From: Acetobacter oeni
GTDB lineage: Bacteria > Pseudomonadota > Alphaproteobacteria > Acetobacterales > Acetobacteraceae
Length of the DNA stretch: 64,000 bases
Reading direction: 5' to 3'
Assembly (NCBI RefSeq): GCF_011516825.1
Contig: NZ_WOTA01000004.1
Location: 124,001-188,000 of the forward strand
The notes below the pieces were generated by a model, which was not told the DNA's origin, did not search any database, and worked only from the letters and a program-made list of their open reading frames with translations. A program made the position numbers and the translations under genes. Numbering within the stretch: position 1 is the first letter of the stretch; each line of letters begins with the position of its first letter. Below, piece after piece: positions 42,553-51,391 of the stretch.

Positions 42553-43827
42553 ATGGGCGTCGCCGTGCTGAAGAAAATACCCCGCAACAGCACATACGGC
42601 CTGGATGGTGTCAGCTTTTTCGTCGCGAACCTTCAGGCCGCCTTTGGTCCCTTCGTCGCGGTCTACCTGACCGGCGAACAATGGACCCAGGGTGAAATCG
42701 GCGTCGCGCTCAGCATCGGCTCCGTCACTGCGATGGCCTGCCAGGTTCCGGCCGGAGCCATAGTCGATGCCTTGCGTAACAAGCGCATGGTGGCGGAATT
42801 CTCAATCGTCGCGATCATCATTTCCTGCCTGATCATGGCCCTCATGCCGCAACGCCTGCCCGTCGCCATCGCGGAAATCCTGCACGGCCTGGCAAGCTGC
42901 ACCCTGAATCCGGCCATCAGCGCCCTCACTCTCGCCGTCGTCGCCTCCTGGATCACGCTCAACCCGGACAAGGCAACAGGCGCACTCGGCGCGCGCTTTG
43001 GCCGCAACGCCAGTTTTGCCGCCGTAGGAAACGCCATCTCAGCCGGGCTGATGGGCGCCGTGGGCTACTGGTCATCCGCCCGCGCGACATTCTTTCTCGG
43101 TGCGATCATGGCCGCCCCGGGCCTGATCGCGCTGCGTATGATCGAGACCGTCGGAACACCCCCCGATGAGAGAGCCTCAGCCCTGGCGGAAGGTGAAACA
43201 CCGCAAAAAGCACGCGGCGCCTCTCTGCTGAAACTCCTGCGTGAACCCGGCCTGTTCGCCTTCGCCCTCTGCGTCGTGTTTTTCCACCTTTCCAGCGCCG
43301 CCATGCTCCCGCTCGCCGCCGGACAGGTGACAAAAGACGCCGGACGTGCTTCCGAAATCGTCATCGCCGCCTGCATCCTGGCTCCGCAACTGCTGGGCGC
43401 TGTGCTGTCGCCCTGGATCGGACGCTGGGCCGAAACAATCGGGCGTCGTCCGGTGATGCTGGTCAGCTTCGCAGCCCTGCCTCTGCGAGGTGTCCTCCTC
43501 AGCCTGACATCCGACCCGTGGCTGATCGTGCCTGTCCAGATGCTCGACGGCATAAGCTCAGCCGCCTTCGGCGTCATGCTGCCCCTGGTCGCCGCCGATC
43601 TCACACGCCGCAGCGGCCATTTCAATCTCTGCATGGGCGTTCTCGGGCTCGCCATGGGCCTGGGAGCCAGCTTCAGCACAACGCTCGCCGGCCTCGTTGC
43701 TGACCGCTCACTGAGAGACGCCTTCCTGCTTCTGGCCGCCGCGGGCGGCTGCTGTGTCCTGCTGGTAGCACTCCTCATGGGCGAAACCCGTGAGCCCCGG
43801 AATAACGACACCCCGGCCTCCGCCTGA
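42553..43827 (+). CDS. MFS transporter
   Basis: 424 residues with about 12 membrane helices. The loop between helices 2 and 3 reads GAIVDALRNKRMV, a weak form of the MFS signature, and the symmetric loop in the second half reads SPWIGRWAETIGRRP. NAISAGLMGAVGYWSSARATFF in the middle is typical of the drug/metabolite carriers of this superfamily. Substrate unknown. No strong ribosome-binding site; the start ATG 42553 lies 72 bases after the PRC-barrel gene, so co-transcription is possible. Confidence 0.82.
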   Translation: MGVAVLKKIPRNSTYGLDGVSFFVANLQAAFGPFVAVYLTGEQWTQGEIGVALSIGSVTAMACQVPAGAIVDALRNKRMVAEFSIVAIIISCLIMALMPQRLPVAIAEILHGLASCTLNPAISALTLAVVASWITLNPDKATGALGARFGRNASFAAVGNAISAGLMGAVGYWSSARATFFLGAIMAAPGLIALRMIETVGTPPDERASALAEGETPQKARGASLLKLLREPGLFAFALCVVFFHLSSAAMLPLAAGQVTKDAGRASEIVIAACILAPQLLGAVLSPWIGRWAETIGRRPVMLVSFAALPLRGVLLSLTSDPWLIVPVQMLDGISSAAFGVMLPLVAADLTRRSGHFNLCMGVLGLAMGLGASFSTTLAGLVADRSLRDAFLLLAAAGGCCVLLVALLMGETREPRNNDTPASA

Positions 43828-43925
43828 TCAGACCTGAGAGTTATGCAGTCAGAACGTAACCAGCGCGTAGCCATGCTCCACCCGTATGGCTGAGAAAATT
43901 TCCAGCAACACTTTGAATCTGCGGG

Positions 43926-43951
43926 ACAACTTTACCCGCCATTCCATCGTT
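43926..43951 (+). promoter_or_regulatory. Possible general-stress (EcfG-like) promoter
   Basis: ACAAC (43926-43930), 17 bases, then CGTT (43948-43951). The alphaproteobacterial EcfG consensus is GGAAC-N16/17-CGTT. The -10 part and spacing fit, while the -35 matches only at AAC. It would give a leader of about 70 bases for the DUF3309 gene. Confidence 0.25.
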
Positions 43952-44025
43952 ACGAAGAGACGTCGCTGGACGGGGAAAGGACGCAAGCCTGACCCAGAGT
44001 AAAGTCAACACCGGAGATATAAACT

Positions 44026-44181
44026 ATGCTCGGCACAATCCTTATAATTGTTCTGATTCTGATGCTCGTCGGAGCGTTGCCGAACTGGGGTTACAGCTCC
44101 GGCTGGGGATACTTCCCATCAGGTACACTGGGCACCGTTCTCATCATCGTCATCATTCTCGTGCTTCTCGGACGCCTGTAA
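44026..44181 (+). CDS. DUF3309 family small membrane protein
   Basis: 51 residues: a hydrophobic helix (TILIIVLILMLVGALP), a conserved loop NWGYSSGWGYFPSG, and a second helix (LGTVLIIVIILVLLGRL). This W-x-Y-S-x-G-W-G-Y pattern and the closing LLGRL identify DUF3309, a family of tiny inner-membrane proteins in alpha- and betaproteobacteria, often stress-linked, function unknown. The ATG has GGAGAT eight bases upstream, and a strong terminator follows, so this is a monocistronic gene. Confidence 0.88.
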   Translation: MLGTILIIVLILMLVGALPNWGYSSGWGYFPSGTLGTVLIIVIILVLLGRL

Positions 44182-44247
44182 ATAAATTACTTTAAAATCA
44201 ACATAGCGCATGGCTTTTCTAAGTATTTACCTCAGAAATCCGGCACT

Positions 44248-44284
44248 CCGCAGCATGACCCCATCATGCTGCGGAATATTTTTT
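44248..44284 (+). terminator. Rho-independent terminator of the DUF3309 gene
   Basis: The 11-bp perfect stem CCGCAGCATGA / TCATGCTGCGG (44248-44258 with 44264-44274) is followed by AATATTTTTT on the plus strand. Confidence 0.9.
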
Positions 44285-44315
44285 AAAATCAATATCCTGT
44301 CCGAATATCCTGAAC

Positions 44316-45359
44316 CTATCTGTCAAGCCAGGCCGGCACAGGCAGATCCTTGCTCCGCAGAAATTCAGGATTAAACAGTTTCGACTGATAGCGCGCTCCG
44401 CCGTCACACAGGATCGTCGCAATGCGATGCCCCGGGCCAAGCGTCCGCGCAACGCGAATGGCCGCCGCAACATTGATGCCGGATGAGCCGCCGACAGAAA
44501 GCCCTTCATGAATCAGCAGGCTGTAGATCTGCTCCAGAGCCTCCGGATCGGCAATGCGCTCCGCATCGTCAATAATGGCCCCTTCAAGATTGGCCGTAAC
44601 CCGTGACTGACCAATCCCCTCCGTAATCGAAGACCCGCTGACAGACAGATCGCCCGACTTCACCCAGCCATACAGCCCCGAACCTTCCGGATCAGCCAGA
44701 ACGATCTTCGGACGGGCGACACCAGCCGCCTCCGCCGCATCGTTAAGTCCGAACCCGATCCCCGCCAGAGTGCCCCCGGTGCCGCAGGCGCAGGTAAACG
44801 CATCGACTTTCCCGCCCATCTGCTCCCAGATTTCCGGGCCGGTCGTCAGACGATGCCCTTCGCGGTTCGCAACGTTGTCGAACTGATTGGCCCACAGCCA
44901 GCCATTTTCCTCGGAAAGACGCCGCGAGACATGCACATAGTTTCCCTGATCGCGGTAAGGCTTCGCCGGAACAAGCCGAAGATCAGCGCCGATCATACGC
45001 AGAAAATCGATTTTTTCCTGACTCTGCGTCTCCGGCATGACAATGACACTTTTGTAGCCGCGCGCATTGGCAACAAGCGTAATGCCGATCCCGGTATTTC
45101 CCGCCGTGCCTTCCACGATCGTTCCGCCCGGCTTCAGAACCCCGCGCTTCTCCGCATCCTCTATGATGGCCAGTGCCGCGCGATCCTTCACCGAACCGCC
45201 CGGGTTCATGAATTCCGCCTTACCGAAAATGTCGCACCCGGTCGCGTCGGACGCCCTGCTGAGACGGATCAGCGGCGTCCCCCCGACAGCCGCCGGCATG
45301 TCAGCCGAGGTCGTCGTCCAGCCATTGCGCGGGAGAGAGTCAGGTTCCGATGTCATCAT
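44316..45359 (-). CDS. cysK: Cysteine synthase A
   Basis: Makes L-cysteine from O-acetylserine and sulfide, PLP-dependent. 347 residues, slightly long for CysK. The PLP Lys is in NPGGSVKDRAAL, the phosphate-binding loop is TAGNTGIGIT, and the serine-binding region is GGSSGINVAAAIRVA. It carries extra sequence between domains, including YRDQGNYVHVSRRL, seen in a branch of alphaproteobacterial CysK/CysM proteins. ATG 45359 (or the next ATG, 45356) has AAGG five to eight bases upstream; the longer frame upstream is not supported. Divergent from a rhodanese, consistent with sulfur metabolism. Confidence 0.92.
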   Translation of the reverse strand: MMTSEPDSLPRNGWTTTSADMPAAVGGTPLIRLSRASDATGCDIFGKAEFMNPGGSVKDRAALAIIEDAEKRGVLKPGGTIVEGTAGNTGIGITLVANARGYKSVIVMPETQSQEKIDFLRMIGADLRLVPAKPYRDQGNYVHVSRRLSEENGWLWANQFDNVANREGHRLTTGPEIWEQMGGKVDAFTCACGTGGTLAGIGFGLNDAAEAAGVARPKIVLADPEGSGLYGWVKSGDLSVSGSSITEGIGQSRVTANLEGAIIDDAERIADPEALEQIYSLLIHEGLSVGGSSGINVAAAIRVARTLGPGHRIATILCDGGARYQSKLFNPEFLRSKDLPVPAWLDR

Positions 45360-45546
45360 GTCTGCCTTTCGTCCTGTTCCGTCCGGGCTAGCGCGAGTTG
45401 AGCCGGTGTGCAATTGGCCAGCTTCGTAACGCATAATCTGTATTATACGACACGGAGCGCGTAAGCTTTCATCCGGACAACAAAAACCACCGGCTGAAGA
45501 CCGGCCTGCCCCGGTCGGGAACAGGTCAGAAAGGAGAAATAAAACG

Positions 45547-45954
45547 ATGATCGAGGATGTGTCGCCGCAGGCCACATGGCTGGCTCTGGAAGAAAATCCG
45601 GACGCACAACTGATCGACGTGCGCACACAGGCCGAATGGTTCTTTGTCGGCATCCCCGAACTCTCGCGGTTAAACCGGGAACTGCACCTCGTGAGCTGGC
45701 AACTGCCCGGCGGCCTGATCAACGGACAGTTTCTTGAAGACCTGTCAGCAGCGGGTCTTACCGCAGGCCAGCCGCTCTATTTTATCTGCCGGTCAGGCGC
45801 CCGAAGCCGCGCCGCCGCCCAGGCCGTCACGGAGGCCGGTCTGGGACCAGCCTTTAACGTCGCCGACGGATTTGAAGGCCCGCTCGACGCCAGCTCGCAT
45901 CGCGGTATCGCCGCCGGCTGGAAAGCATCAGGTCTGCCCTGGCGACAGAGCTGA
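45547..45954 (+). CDS. Single-domain rhodanese-like sulfurtransferase
   Basis: 135 residues. N-terminal SPQATWLALEENPDAQLIDVRTQAEW and the active-site loop CRSGARSRAAA, whose Cys carries the persulfide. It probably moves sulfane sulfur or detoxifies sulfide or cyanide. AAGGAG lies ten bases before ATG 45547. It shares a 187-base divergent region with cysK that contains a palindromic GTATTATAC (45440-45448), usable as a -10 element in either direction. Confidence 0.9.
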   Translation: MIEDVSPQATWLALEENPDAQLIDVRTQAEWFFVGIPELSRLNRELHLVSWQLPGGLINGQFLEDLSAAGLTAGQPLYFICRSGARSRAAAQAVTEAGLGPAFNVADGFEGPLDASSHRGIAAGWKASGLPWRQS

Positions 45955-45993
45955 TCCGGTCCCGACCGGAACTCCGGCTCGCTTCGGGGCAGA

Positions 45994-46902
45994 TTACTGC
46001 CCCGCGTCCGGCTCGACCTCGGCGTCATAGATCACTTCAAGCACCGCGCACCAGGGATACCGGGAATCATAGCTTCTGCCGTCAGCTGAGGCGATAGCGC
46101 CGTTCGCATCCGTCGGCACATGCGTCAGCGTCACCGCATCGTCGATATTCCCGCCAATGATGCTGAGCTGATGCCCGAACGGCGACCCGTTCTGCCCGGT
46201 TGCAACAACAAACCCGCAATGAGCCGGAAAACCATAGCGTGTCGGCAAACTCGAGAACCGCACCGACTTGCTGCCACCACGACCGGTGCAGATCAGATCC
46301 CCCAGGCGCGGAATATAGGCACCGGGATCATGCGCCCGCAGCCCCGTCGCCTGCCCGGATGCCGCAGCATTGATATAGGTCGAGTGATTGGGAGAATAGG
46401 GGAAGCGATCGTTCGCCCCGGCAACACGCATTACATAGGAAATAAACGCCGCCGACCAGGCGTAGTGCCCGTCATGAATCAGATTGAACAGGCGGCCATC
46501 CGCATCATATTTCCCGCTCCACGAAACCTCGGTCTCCTGAGGGTCCTGTCCGATCCACCAGTATTCGCCGACACGCTGCCACAAACCCGGCGCCCGCTCC
46601 GGTTTGACGCTGCCAGTCACTGGCTCCGGCCGCAGCTCAGGGTCGTCGTCATCCACCGGCATGCCAAAAAGCCGCCACTCACGCATCGCGATCGCAACGA
46701 CATCCTGCCGGTTAAACGGAACGAAATTACGTGTGGCAAAATCCGGGACATGGGTGTCCCAGCCGACCGGCCCGGAGCCGGCACGATATTGCGCCATCGG
46801 CGTCTCAGCCGGGTGCTGACTGGCCAGAGGATGTGGAGCACATGCGGCGACACTGAGAGCGAGAAAAAGAACGGCAGGCTTGCGAAACACCAGATTGTCC
46901 AT
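45994..46902 (-). CDS. DUF2272 lipoprotein
   Basis: About 302 residues. The signal peptide ends in the lipobox LSVAAC. The DUF2272 core at about 80-300 includes QDVVAIAMREWRLFG, HYAWSAAFISYVMRVAGA and FPYSPNHSTYI, with conserved Trp, His and Ser. The fold is thought to be NlpC/P60- or CHAP-like, so a cell-wall amidase role is possible but unproven. I prefer the ATG at 46902, which places the lipobox Cys at about residue 21; starts at 46917 and 46941 are also open. Downstream of mtnA on the same strand with a 180-base gap. Confidence 0.75.
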   Translation of the reverse strand: MDNLVFRKPAVLFLALSVAACAPHPLASQHPAETPMAQYRAGSGPVGWDTHVPDFATRNFVPFNRQDVVAIAMREWRLFGMPVDDDDPELRPEPVTGSVKPERAPGLWQRVGEYWWIGQDPQETEVSWSGKYDADGRLFNLIHDGHYAWSAAFISYVMRVAGANDRFPYSPNHSTYINAAASGQATGLRAHDPGAYIPRLGDLICTGRGGSKSVRFSSLPTRYGFPAHCGFVVATGQNGSPFGHQLSIIGGNIDDAVTLTHVPTDANGAIASADGRSYDSRYPWCAVLEVIYDAEVEPDAGQ

Positions 46903-47082
46903 CCACATGGCCGGCATATGGTTCCGGCTCCACAACGTCAAGAAAGGGACACGACCGCGCGGAACGTGAATCGTGCCTTAACAACCCCTTTACCGTGTTG
47001 ATATTCGGATCGAAAGAGGCGGCGCTCGCGGCGACAGGCTAAATCGCGGCGCACACAGCCGGAATACCCGGAAGTCGCTGGT

Positions 47083-48186
47083 TTACCGGCCTGCTTTTTC
47101 AGGAAACAGCGACCGCAGCCCTGCCGCGCTCGCCGCGCAACGCCCGCGTTCCGTAATAAGCCCCGTCACCAGCCGCGCCGGTGTCACATCGAACGCCGGA
47201 TTGGCCGCCGCACTCTCACGCGGCGTAATTCTGACGGTTTCAATGCGTCCGTCAGCCGTCTGCCCCGTAACATTCGTAACTTCCAGCCCGGACCGCTCCT
47301 CGATCGGTATCTCCCGAACACCATCATTCACAGACCAGTCAATCGTCGTGGAAGGGAGCGCCACCCAGAACGGAACGTCATTATCTCTCGCCGCCAGTGC
47401 CTTGAGATAGGTACCGATCTTATTGGCAACATCTCCCCGCGCCGTCACGCGATCCGTCCCGACAATCACCAGATCAGCCATGCCATGCTGCATAAGATGA
47501 CCACCCGCATTATCGACAATAACCGTATGCGGCACACCATGACTGCCAAGTTCCCAGGCCGTCAGCGCAGCACCCTGATTGCGCGGACGTGTCTCATCCA
47601 CCCACACATGAACATCATAGCCCGCATCATGCGCCATATAGATCGGAGCGAGCGCCGTGCCCCAGTCAACAGTCGCGATCCAGCCGGCATTGCAATGTGT
47701 CAGAATGTTAATCCTGCCTGATTTATTCTTCTTTTTTTCAATCTTTTCAATCAGATCCAGACCATGTCGGCCAATCGCCTCGTTCTGCGCCACATCCTCA
47801 TCGCAGATACGCGCCGCCTCGGCATAAGCCGCCGCAACGCGATCTTCCGGTGTAAGCGGGCGTAGTTTCGCAAGCATGCGATCAATCGCCCAGCGCAGAT
47901 TGACCGCCGTGGGCCGTGTCGCCGCAAGCATGGCTGCATCGCGCTCCATGGCGGTATTCTCTGAATCCACCCGCAATGCCAGCGCGAGTCCATAAGCCGC
48001 GACAGCACCGATCAGCGGAGCCCCCCGGACCTGCATCGAGGTAGTGGCATGCGCGACCTGAGCGCATTCAGTCAGACGCAGAGTCTCAAGCGAAAATGGA
48101 AGCTTCGTCTGATCGAAAATAAGAACGTCCGTGTTGTTTTCAGGATCAACCTGAACACTTCTGTGCTGAACCCCGTTGATTTTCAT
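47083..48186 (-). CDS. mtnA: Methylthioribose-1-phosphate isomerase
   Basis: Converts 5-methylthioribose-1-phosphate to the ribulose form in methionine salvage. 367 residues, normal length. MQVRGAPLIGAVAAYGLALA contains the conserved Arg-Gly-Ala, HCNAGWIATVDWGTALAPI holds the catalytic Cys, and VGTDRVTARGDVANKIGTY the catalytic Asp. AGGT lies nine bases before the ATG. No other salvage genes are adjacent. eIF2B-like proteins share the fold, but these active-site motifs support MtnA. Confidence 0.95.
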   Translation of the reverse strand: MKINGVQHRSVQVDPENNTDVLIFDQTKLPFSLETLRLTECAQVAHATTSMQVRGAPLIGAVAAYGLALALRVDSENTAMERDAAMLAATRPTAVNLRWAIDRMLAKLRPLTPEDRVAAAYAEAARICDEDVAQNEAIGRHGLDLIEKIEKKKNKSGRINILTHCNAGWIATVDWGTALAPIYMAHDAGYDVHVWVDETRPRNQGAALTAWELGSHGVPHTVIVDNAGGHLMQHGMADLVIVGTDRVTARGDVANKIGTYLKALAARDNDVPFWVALPSTTIDWSVNDGVREIPIEERSGLEVTNVTGQTADGRIETVRITPRESAAANPAFDVTPARLVTGLITERGRCAASAAGLRSLFPEKAGR

Positions 48187-48739
48187 GATGTCCGCACCTG
48201 TTTCTGAAAATGGATTTCCTACAATGTTAGCGTGACAGGACGATTATCGCCATAACGATGATCACACCCGCCCGCAGACAGAAGCCTGTATGAAAATGTT
48301 ACGTTACAATATAAAGAAGTGTGCGCCCCTTGCATGGCGCCCGGTATTTTTATGCAGCCTTATGCGAAAATCAGGCATTTATCCGCCGACCGTCAAATAA
48401 AATAATTTCTATAATATGCTTACATACAATCGAATTTTCTAAATTTCGAATTGATATTTATCGTAATAATTACGTAGCATTCCAGTGACGCAGCTGTCGG
48501 TTTCTGTATAAGAAATGTCTGATATTGATATTGCAAAGTCGAACAGGCGTCTATATTGCTGCCGTTAATCAGGGCGATGATAGCCTCATTATAGCTTTTG
48601 CATCTGCGGCCGGCGTTCCTTATGTCTGGCGATATGGCAGCGACAGAAATTCTGGAACTATCTCAAAAAGAACCGTGAGCAGAACATAAAGTTTTGAAAG
48701 CATCTCCTCAGCGGGTGCGTGACAGAAAGAGAGTGAGTT
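48187..48739. other. 553-bp intergenic region, AT-rich core
   Basis: Between mtnA (minus) and the histone-like gene (plus). The part from about 48385 to 48480 is strikingly AT-rich for this genome (ATAAAATAATTTCTATAATA and similar), with an imperfect palindrome around TCGAATTTTCTAAATTTCGA. A short hairpin GCGCC-N8-GGCGC lies near 48326-48344. Only an 18-codon frame was found (from about 48622); it has no ribosome-binding site and I do not call it a gene. Confidence 0.45.
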
Positions 48740-49264
48740 ATGGCTAAAAAACCAGCTAAAGTTACCGCAGCAGCAGCCGTGAAAAAAACCGCCGCACCGA
48801 AAAAAGCACCTGCCAGAAAGGCAGCGCCGGTTGCAGCAAAGACGGTGGCTGCAAAAAGCCGTGCACCCGCTCCGGCGAAGGCAAGAGTTGCCGCTAAAAC
48901 CGTTGCAAAAGCTCCCGCTAAAACCACACGCACCGCCCGCGTGACAGAAGCAGCGCCAAAGGCAGCGACGAAACGTAAAGTCGCAGCCCCTGTGGTGAAA
49001 GCAACAACAAAGAAAGCCACCGCACCGAAGGTAGCACGGGTTAAAGCCGTCGCAGCACCAAAGGTCAGCGCCCGCGCAGCCAGCCGCAAAGAAGCCCCCG
49101 CAATCAAACTGTCGGCAGTCGAGCGTCTGCGGATCACGCAGGAAGCCCGGAAGCAGAAGCGTCTGAATCGTCTGGCGGCAGAGAAGGCAGCCACAGAACA
49201 GGCTGAAACACCGAAGCGCCAGACCCGTGCCAAAGCAACGCGCAGCAAAGCTGCCCGCAGCTGA
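48740..49264 (+). CDS. Histone H1-like, Lys/Ala-rich nucleoid protein
   Basis: 174 residues made mostly of Ala, Lys, Pro, Val, Arg and Thr in AAK/KKA/PAK repeats, with no globular domain until the last 60 residues (LSAVERLRITQEARKQKRLN, predicted helical). It resembles the tails of eukaryotic H1 and bacterial Hc1-like proteins, which bind DNA non-specifically and compact the nucleoid. A GAGAG stretch precedes ATG 48740 and a strong terminator follows. The repeat number is likely variable between strains. DNA binding is inferred from composition only. Confidence 0.8.
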   Translation: MAKKPAKVTAAAAVKKTAAPKKAPARKAAPVAAKTVAAKSRAPAPAKARVAAKTVAKAPAKTTRTARVTEAAPKAATKRKVAAPVVKATTKKATAPKVARVKAVAAPKVSARAASRKEAPAIKLSAVERLRITQEARKQKRLNRLAAEKAATEQAETPKRQTRAKATRSKAARS

Positions 49265-49296
49265 TTATCCGGCTGTTCTGACAGGCCGTTATATCA

Positions 49297-49331
49297 AAAG
49301 ACCCGGGTGGCAAACCAGCCCCCGGGTCTTT
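49297..49331. terminator. Bidirectional rho-independent terminator
   Basis: The stem AAAGACCCGGG / CCCGGGTCTTT (49297-49307 with 49321-49331, 13-base loop) lies between the convergent histone-like and flagellar genes. The minus-strand side continues as TTTTG. Confidence 0.8.
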
Positions 49332-49358
49332 CGCTGTTTACGGAACCCCTTGAAAATT

Positions 49359-49766
49359 TCAGGCGTTGTTGCGGAGAGCCCGCCCTGGCTGCCGCCGCGC
49401 CGCCACGTAACTTCCCGAATTACTGTAATTCGTTCTGGCATCCGGGCTGGGCAGCGCATTTGTAAGAAGTTTTACAATCAGCCTCTGTGCAGTCATCGCC
49501 TGCCTGAGAAGCACCCGGTTTTCCTGAAGCGCATGATCGAGCCGTCTTGCCGCCTCCGGCAACTCTGATGAACGGCAATTTGCATCCTCATCCGTTTCAG
49601 ATTTACGCTCACCGACGATGTCAAGTTTGTCCAGATCCGCGAGTGCGGCTTCCTTTCGCCCCAGAAGTAACACCGCTGCCGGTATATCACCTGCTTTCAG
49701 CTGCAGGTTTTCCTCCTCGATAACATCAAGCACAGCTTCGAGAGTCTTCAGCGCCCTGGCCGTCAT
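49359..49766 (-). CDS. Putative FlgN-like flagellar export chaperone
   Basis: 135 residues, almost all alpha-helical and charged: LKTLEAVLDVIEEENLQLKA, then LLLGRKEAALADLDKL and a second long helix. The size, helical heptads and position directly after flgJ suggest a FlgN/FliT-type chaperone for hook-associated proteins, but sequence identity to that family is weak by eye. Its ATG overlaps the stop of the FlgJ-like gene (ATGA), so it belongs to the flgI operon. Confidence 0.5.
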   Translation of the reverse strand: MTARALKTLEAVLDVIEEENLQLKAGDIPAAVLLLGRKEAALADLDKLDIVGERKSETDEDANCRSSELPEAARRLDHALQENRVLLRQAMTAQRLIVKLLTNALPSPDARTNYSNSGSYVAARRQPGRALRNNA

Positions 49767-50083
49767 CCGGCGTTCTCCTGAATTTCGAGCATTTTGTGGT
49801 AAATCGATTTCGCCAGACCAAGGCCGCCCTTGCTCTCCATCTGCTTCGCCATTTCCTCAACCATCATTGGCTTAAAGGTTGATTCCCCGACACCGCCACC
49901 AAATGGCGTTTTTGAAAGATCGACAGTATCGAACATCGGCTGGAGAAGCTGCCCGATAGCCATCGCTTCAAAATCCGAGGCCGTCTTCCAGATCTTCGGA
50001 TCAACAGCGGCCTCTCCCGATGTTGTCTGAGTCGATGAAACCGTTTGCGGAAGTGTCTGCGTTGCACTTTTTATGCTACTCAT
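49763..50083 (-). CDS. flgJ: FlgJ-like rod-binding protein (no muramidase domain)
   Basis: 106 residues covering only the rod-binding domain: DFEAMAIGQLLQPMFDTV, FGGGVGESTFKPMMVEEMAK and GLGLAKSIYHKM. It helps flagellar rod assembly. As in other alphaproteobacteria it lacks the C-terminal peptidoglycan hydrolase of enterobacterial FlgJ, so a separate lytic enzyme must open the wall. It overlaps flgI upstream and the FlgN-like gene downstream by ATGA. Confidence 0.88.
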   Translation of the reverse strand: MSSIKSATQTLPQTVSSTQTTSGEAAVDPKIWKTASDFEAMAIGQLLQPMFDTVDLSKTPFGGGVGESTFKPMMVEEMAKQMESKGGLGLAKSIYHKMLEIQENAG

Positions 50084-51246
50084 CTTACCTCCATATCCGC
50101 CTGCAGGGCGCCATCCGCCTTGATAGCCTGAAGAATGGAAATCATGTCGCGCGGCCCGACACCAAGCGCATTCAGCCCCGAGACAAGATCGCTCAGAGCC
50201 GGGCCATTACGGAGAATGCCCAGCTTGGCATTATTACCGTTATTGACATTGATGGATGTTCTCGGTGCGATCGTCGTCGTGCCGTTCGACATCGGTCCGG
50301 GCTGGGAGACCTGGGGTGTCTCCGTCACCTGAATCGTCAGATTGCCCTGCGCAATCGCCACAGTACTGATACGCACGTCATTACCTATGACAATCGTACC
50401 GCTGGCATCGTCGACCACCACCTTTGCAAGAGTGTCCGGCTCAACCAGCAGATCACCAATCCGGTAGAGAGTCTGCATCCGGTCGACATTGCTGAGGTTC
50501 AGTTCGATCGTACGGGGGTCCTCAACACGGGCCAGATGACCGCCCAGCGTCGAATTTATCACCTCGGCAACACGCGTCGCCGTTGTGAAATCCGGATTGC
50601 GTAACGAAAGGCGCTGAATTTTCCGGTCCACCATGTCAAGCGGAACCTCCCGCTCGACCACGCCGCCATTGGCAATATGCCCGTTGGTCGGAATGTTGTG
50701 CATGATCGAGGCCGCCGCGCCATGCGCACTAAAGGCATTCGTGGCGAGCGATCCCTGCGCCACGGCGTACACCTCGCCATCCGCCGCCATAAGCGGTGTA
50801 ACAAGAAGCGTTCCACCCGTCAGATCAGTCGCATCGCCGGTCGCGGAAACAGTAACGTCGATCCGGCCCCCACCATGCGAAAAAGCGGGAAGATCCGCCG
50901 TGACCATGACCGCGGCAACATCGTGTGTCTGGAGCTGAATCTCATTGGCGCGAATATTCACACCAAGCCGGTTAAGCATGCTGACAAGCGTTTCACGCGT
51001 AAAAAGCACGTTGGTCAGCTTGTCACCTGTGCCATGCAGGCCGACCACCAGGCCGTAACCGATGAGCTGATTCGTCCGCACCCCTTCAAAGTCAGCAATA
51101 TCCTTGATCCGGACCCGGGCCGCATAAGCAGGGCTGATCCCGGAAGCCACGCTGACGATTGTAAGAAAAGACGCAAGGAACGCAGAAACAAGGCGACGAA
51201 GCACCCTGGTCTGGTGAAAATTTCTTCTGCGGGGCGTGAGATTCAT
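50080..51246 (-). CDS. flgI: Flagellar P-ring protein FlgI
   Basis: 388 residues with an exporting signal (LVSAFLASFLTIVSVASGISPAYA). The mature N-terminus ARVRIKDIADFEGVRTNQLIGYGLVVGLHGTGD is a strong match to FlgI, as is LLVTPLMAADGEVYAVAQG. It forms the periplasmic ring around the rod in the peptidoglycan layer. First gene of flgI-flgJ-flgN-like, and divergent from fliX over 145 bases. Only a weak ribosome-binding site (CGGA) is next to ATG 51246. Confidence 0.95.
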   Translation of the reverse strand: MNLTPRRRNFHQTRVLRRLVSAFLASFLTIVSVASGISPAYAARVRIKDIADFEGVRTNQLIGYGLVVGLHGTGDKLTNVLFTRETLVSMLNRLGVNIRANEIQLQTHDVAAVMVTADLPAFSHGGGRIDVTVSATGDATDLTGGTLLVTPLMAADGEVYAVAQGSLATNAFSAHGAAASIMHNIPTNGHIANGGVVEREVPLDMVDRKIQRLSLRNPDFTTATRVAEVINSTLGGHLARVEDPRTIELNLSNVDRMQTLYRIGDLLVEPDTLAKVVVDDASGTIVIGNDVRISTVAIAQGNLTIQVTETPQVSQPGPMSNGTTTIAPRTSINVNNGNNAKLGILRNGPALSDLVSGLNALGVGPRDMISILQAIKADGALQADMEVR

Positions 51247-51391
51247 TCCGATGTTTGCCGCTCGTCAATGTTTTGCCGACAGACTATCGTCCCTAAGAGC
51301 AAACAATTCCTCAACAGGCAGCGCGGAACGACCTCCTTTCAGATACTGAAACGGGAAGACGCTCTGTTCCTGCTCACGGTGTGGAGACAGT

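Noticed and set aside
48187..48300. SAM riboswitch upstream of mtnA
   Set aside because: None of the SAM-I or SAM-II conserved stretches is present between the start codon and the AT-rich region.
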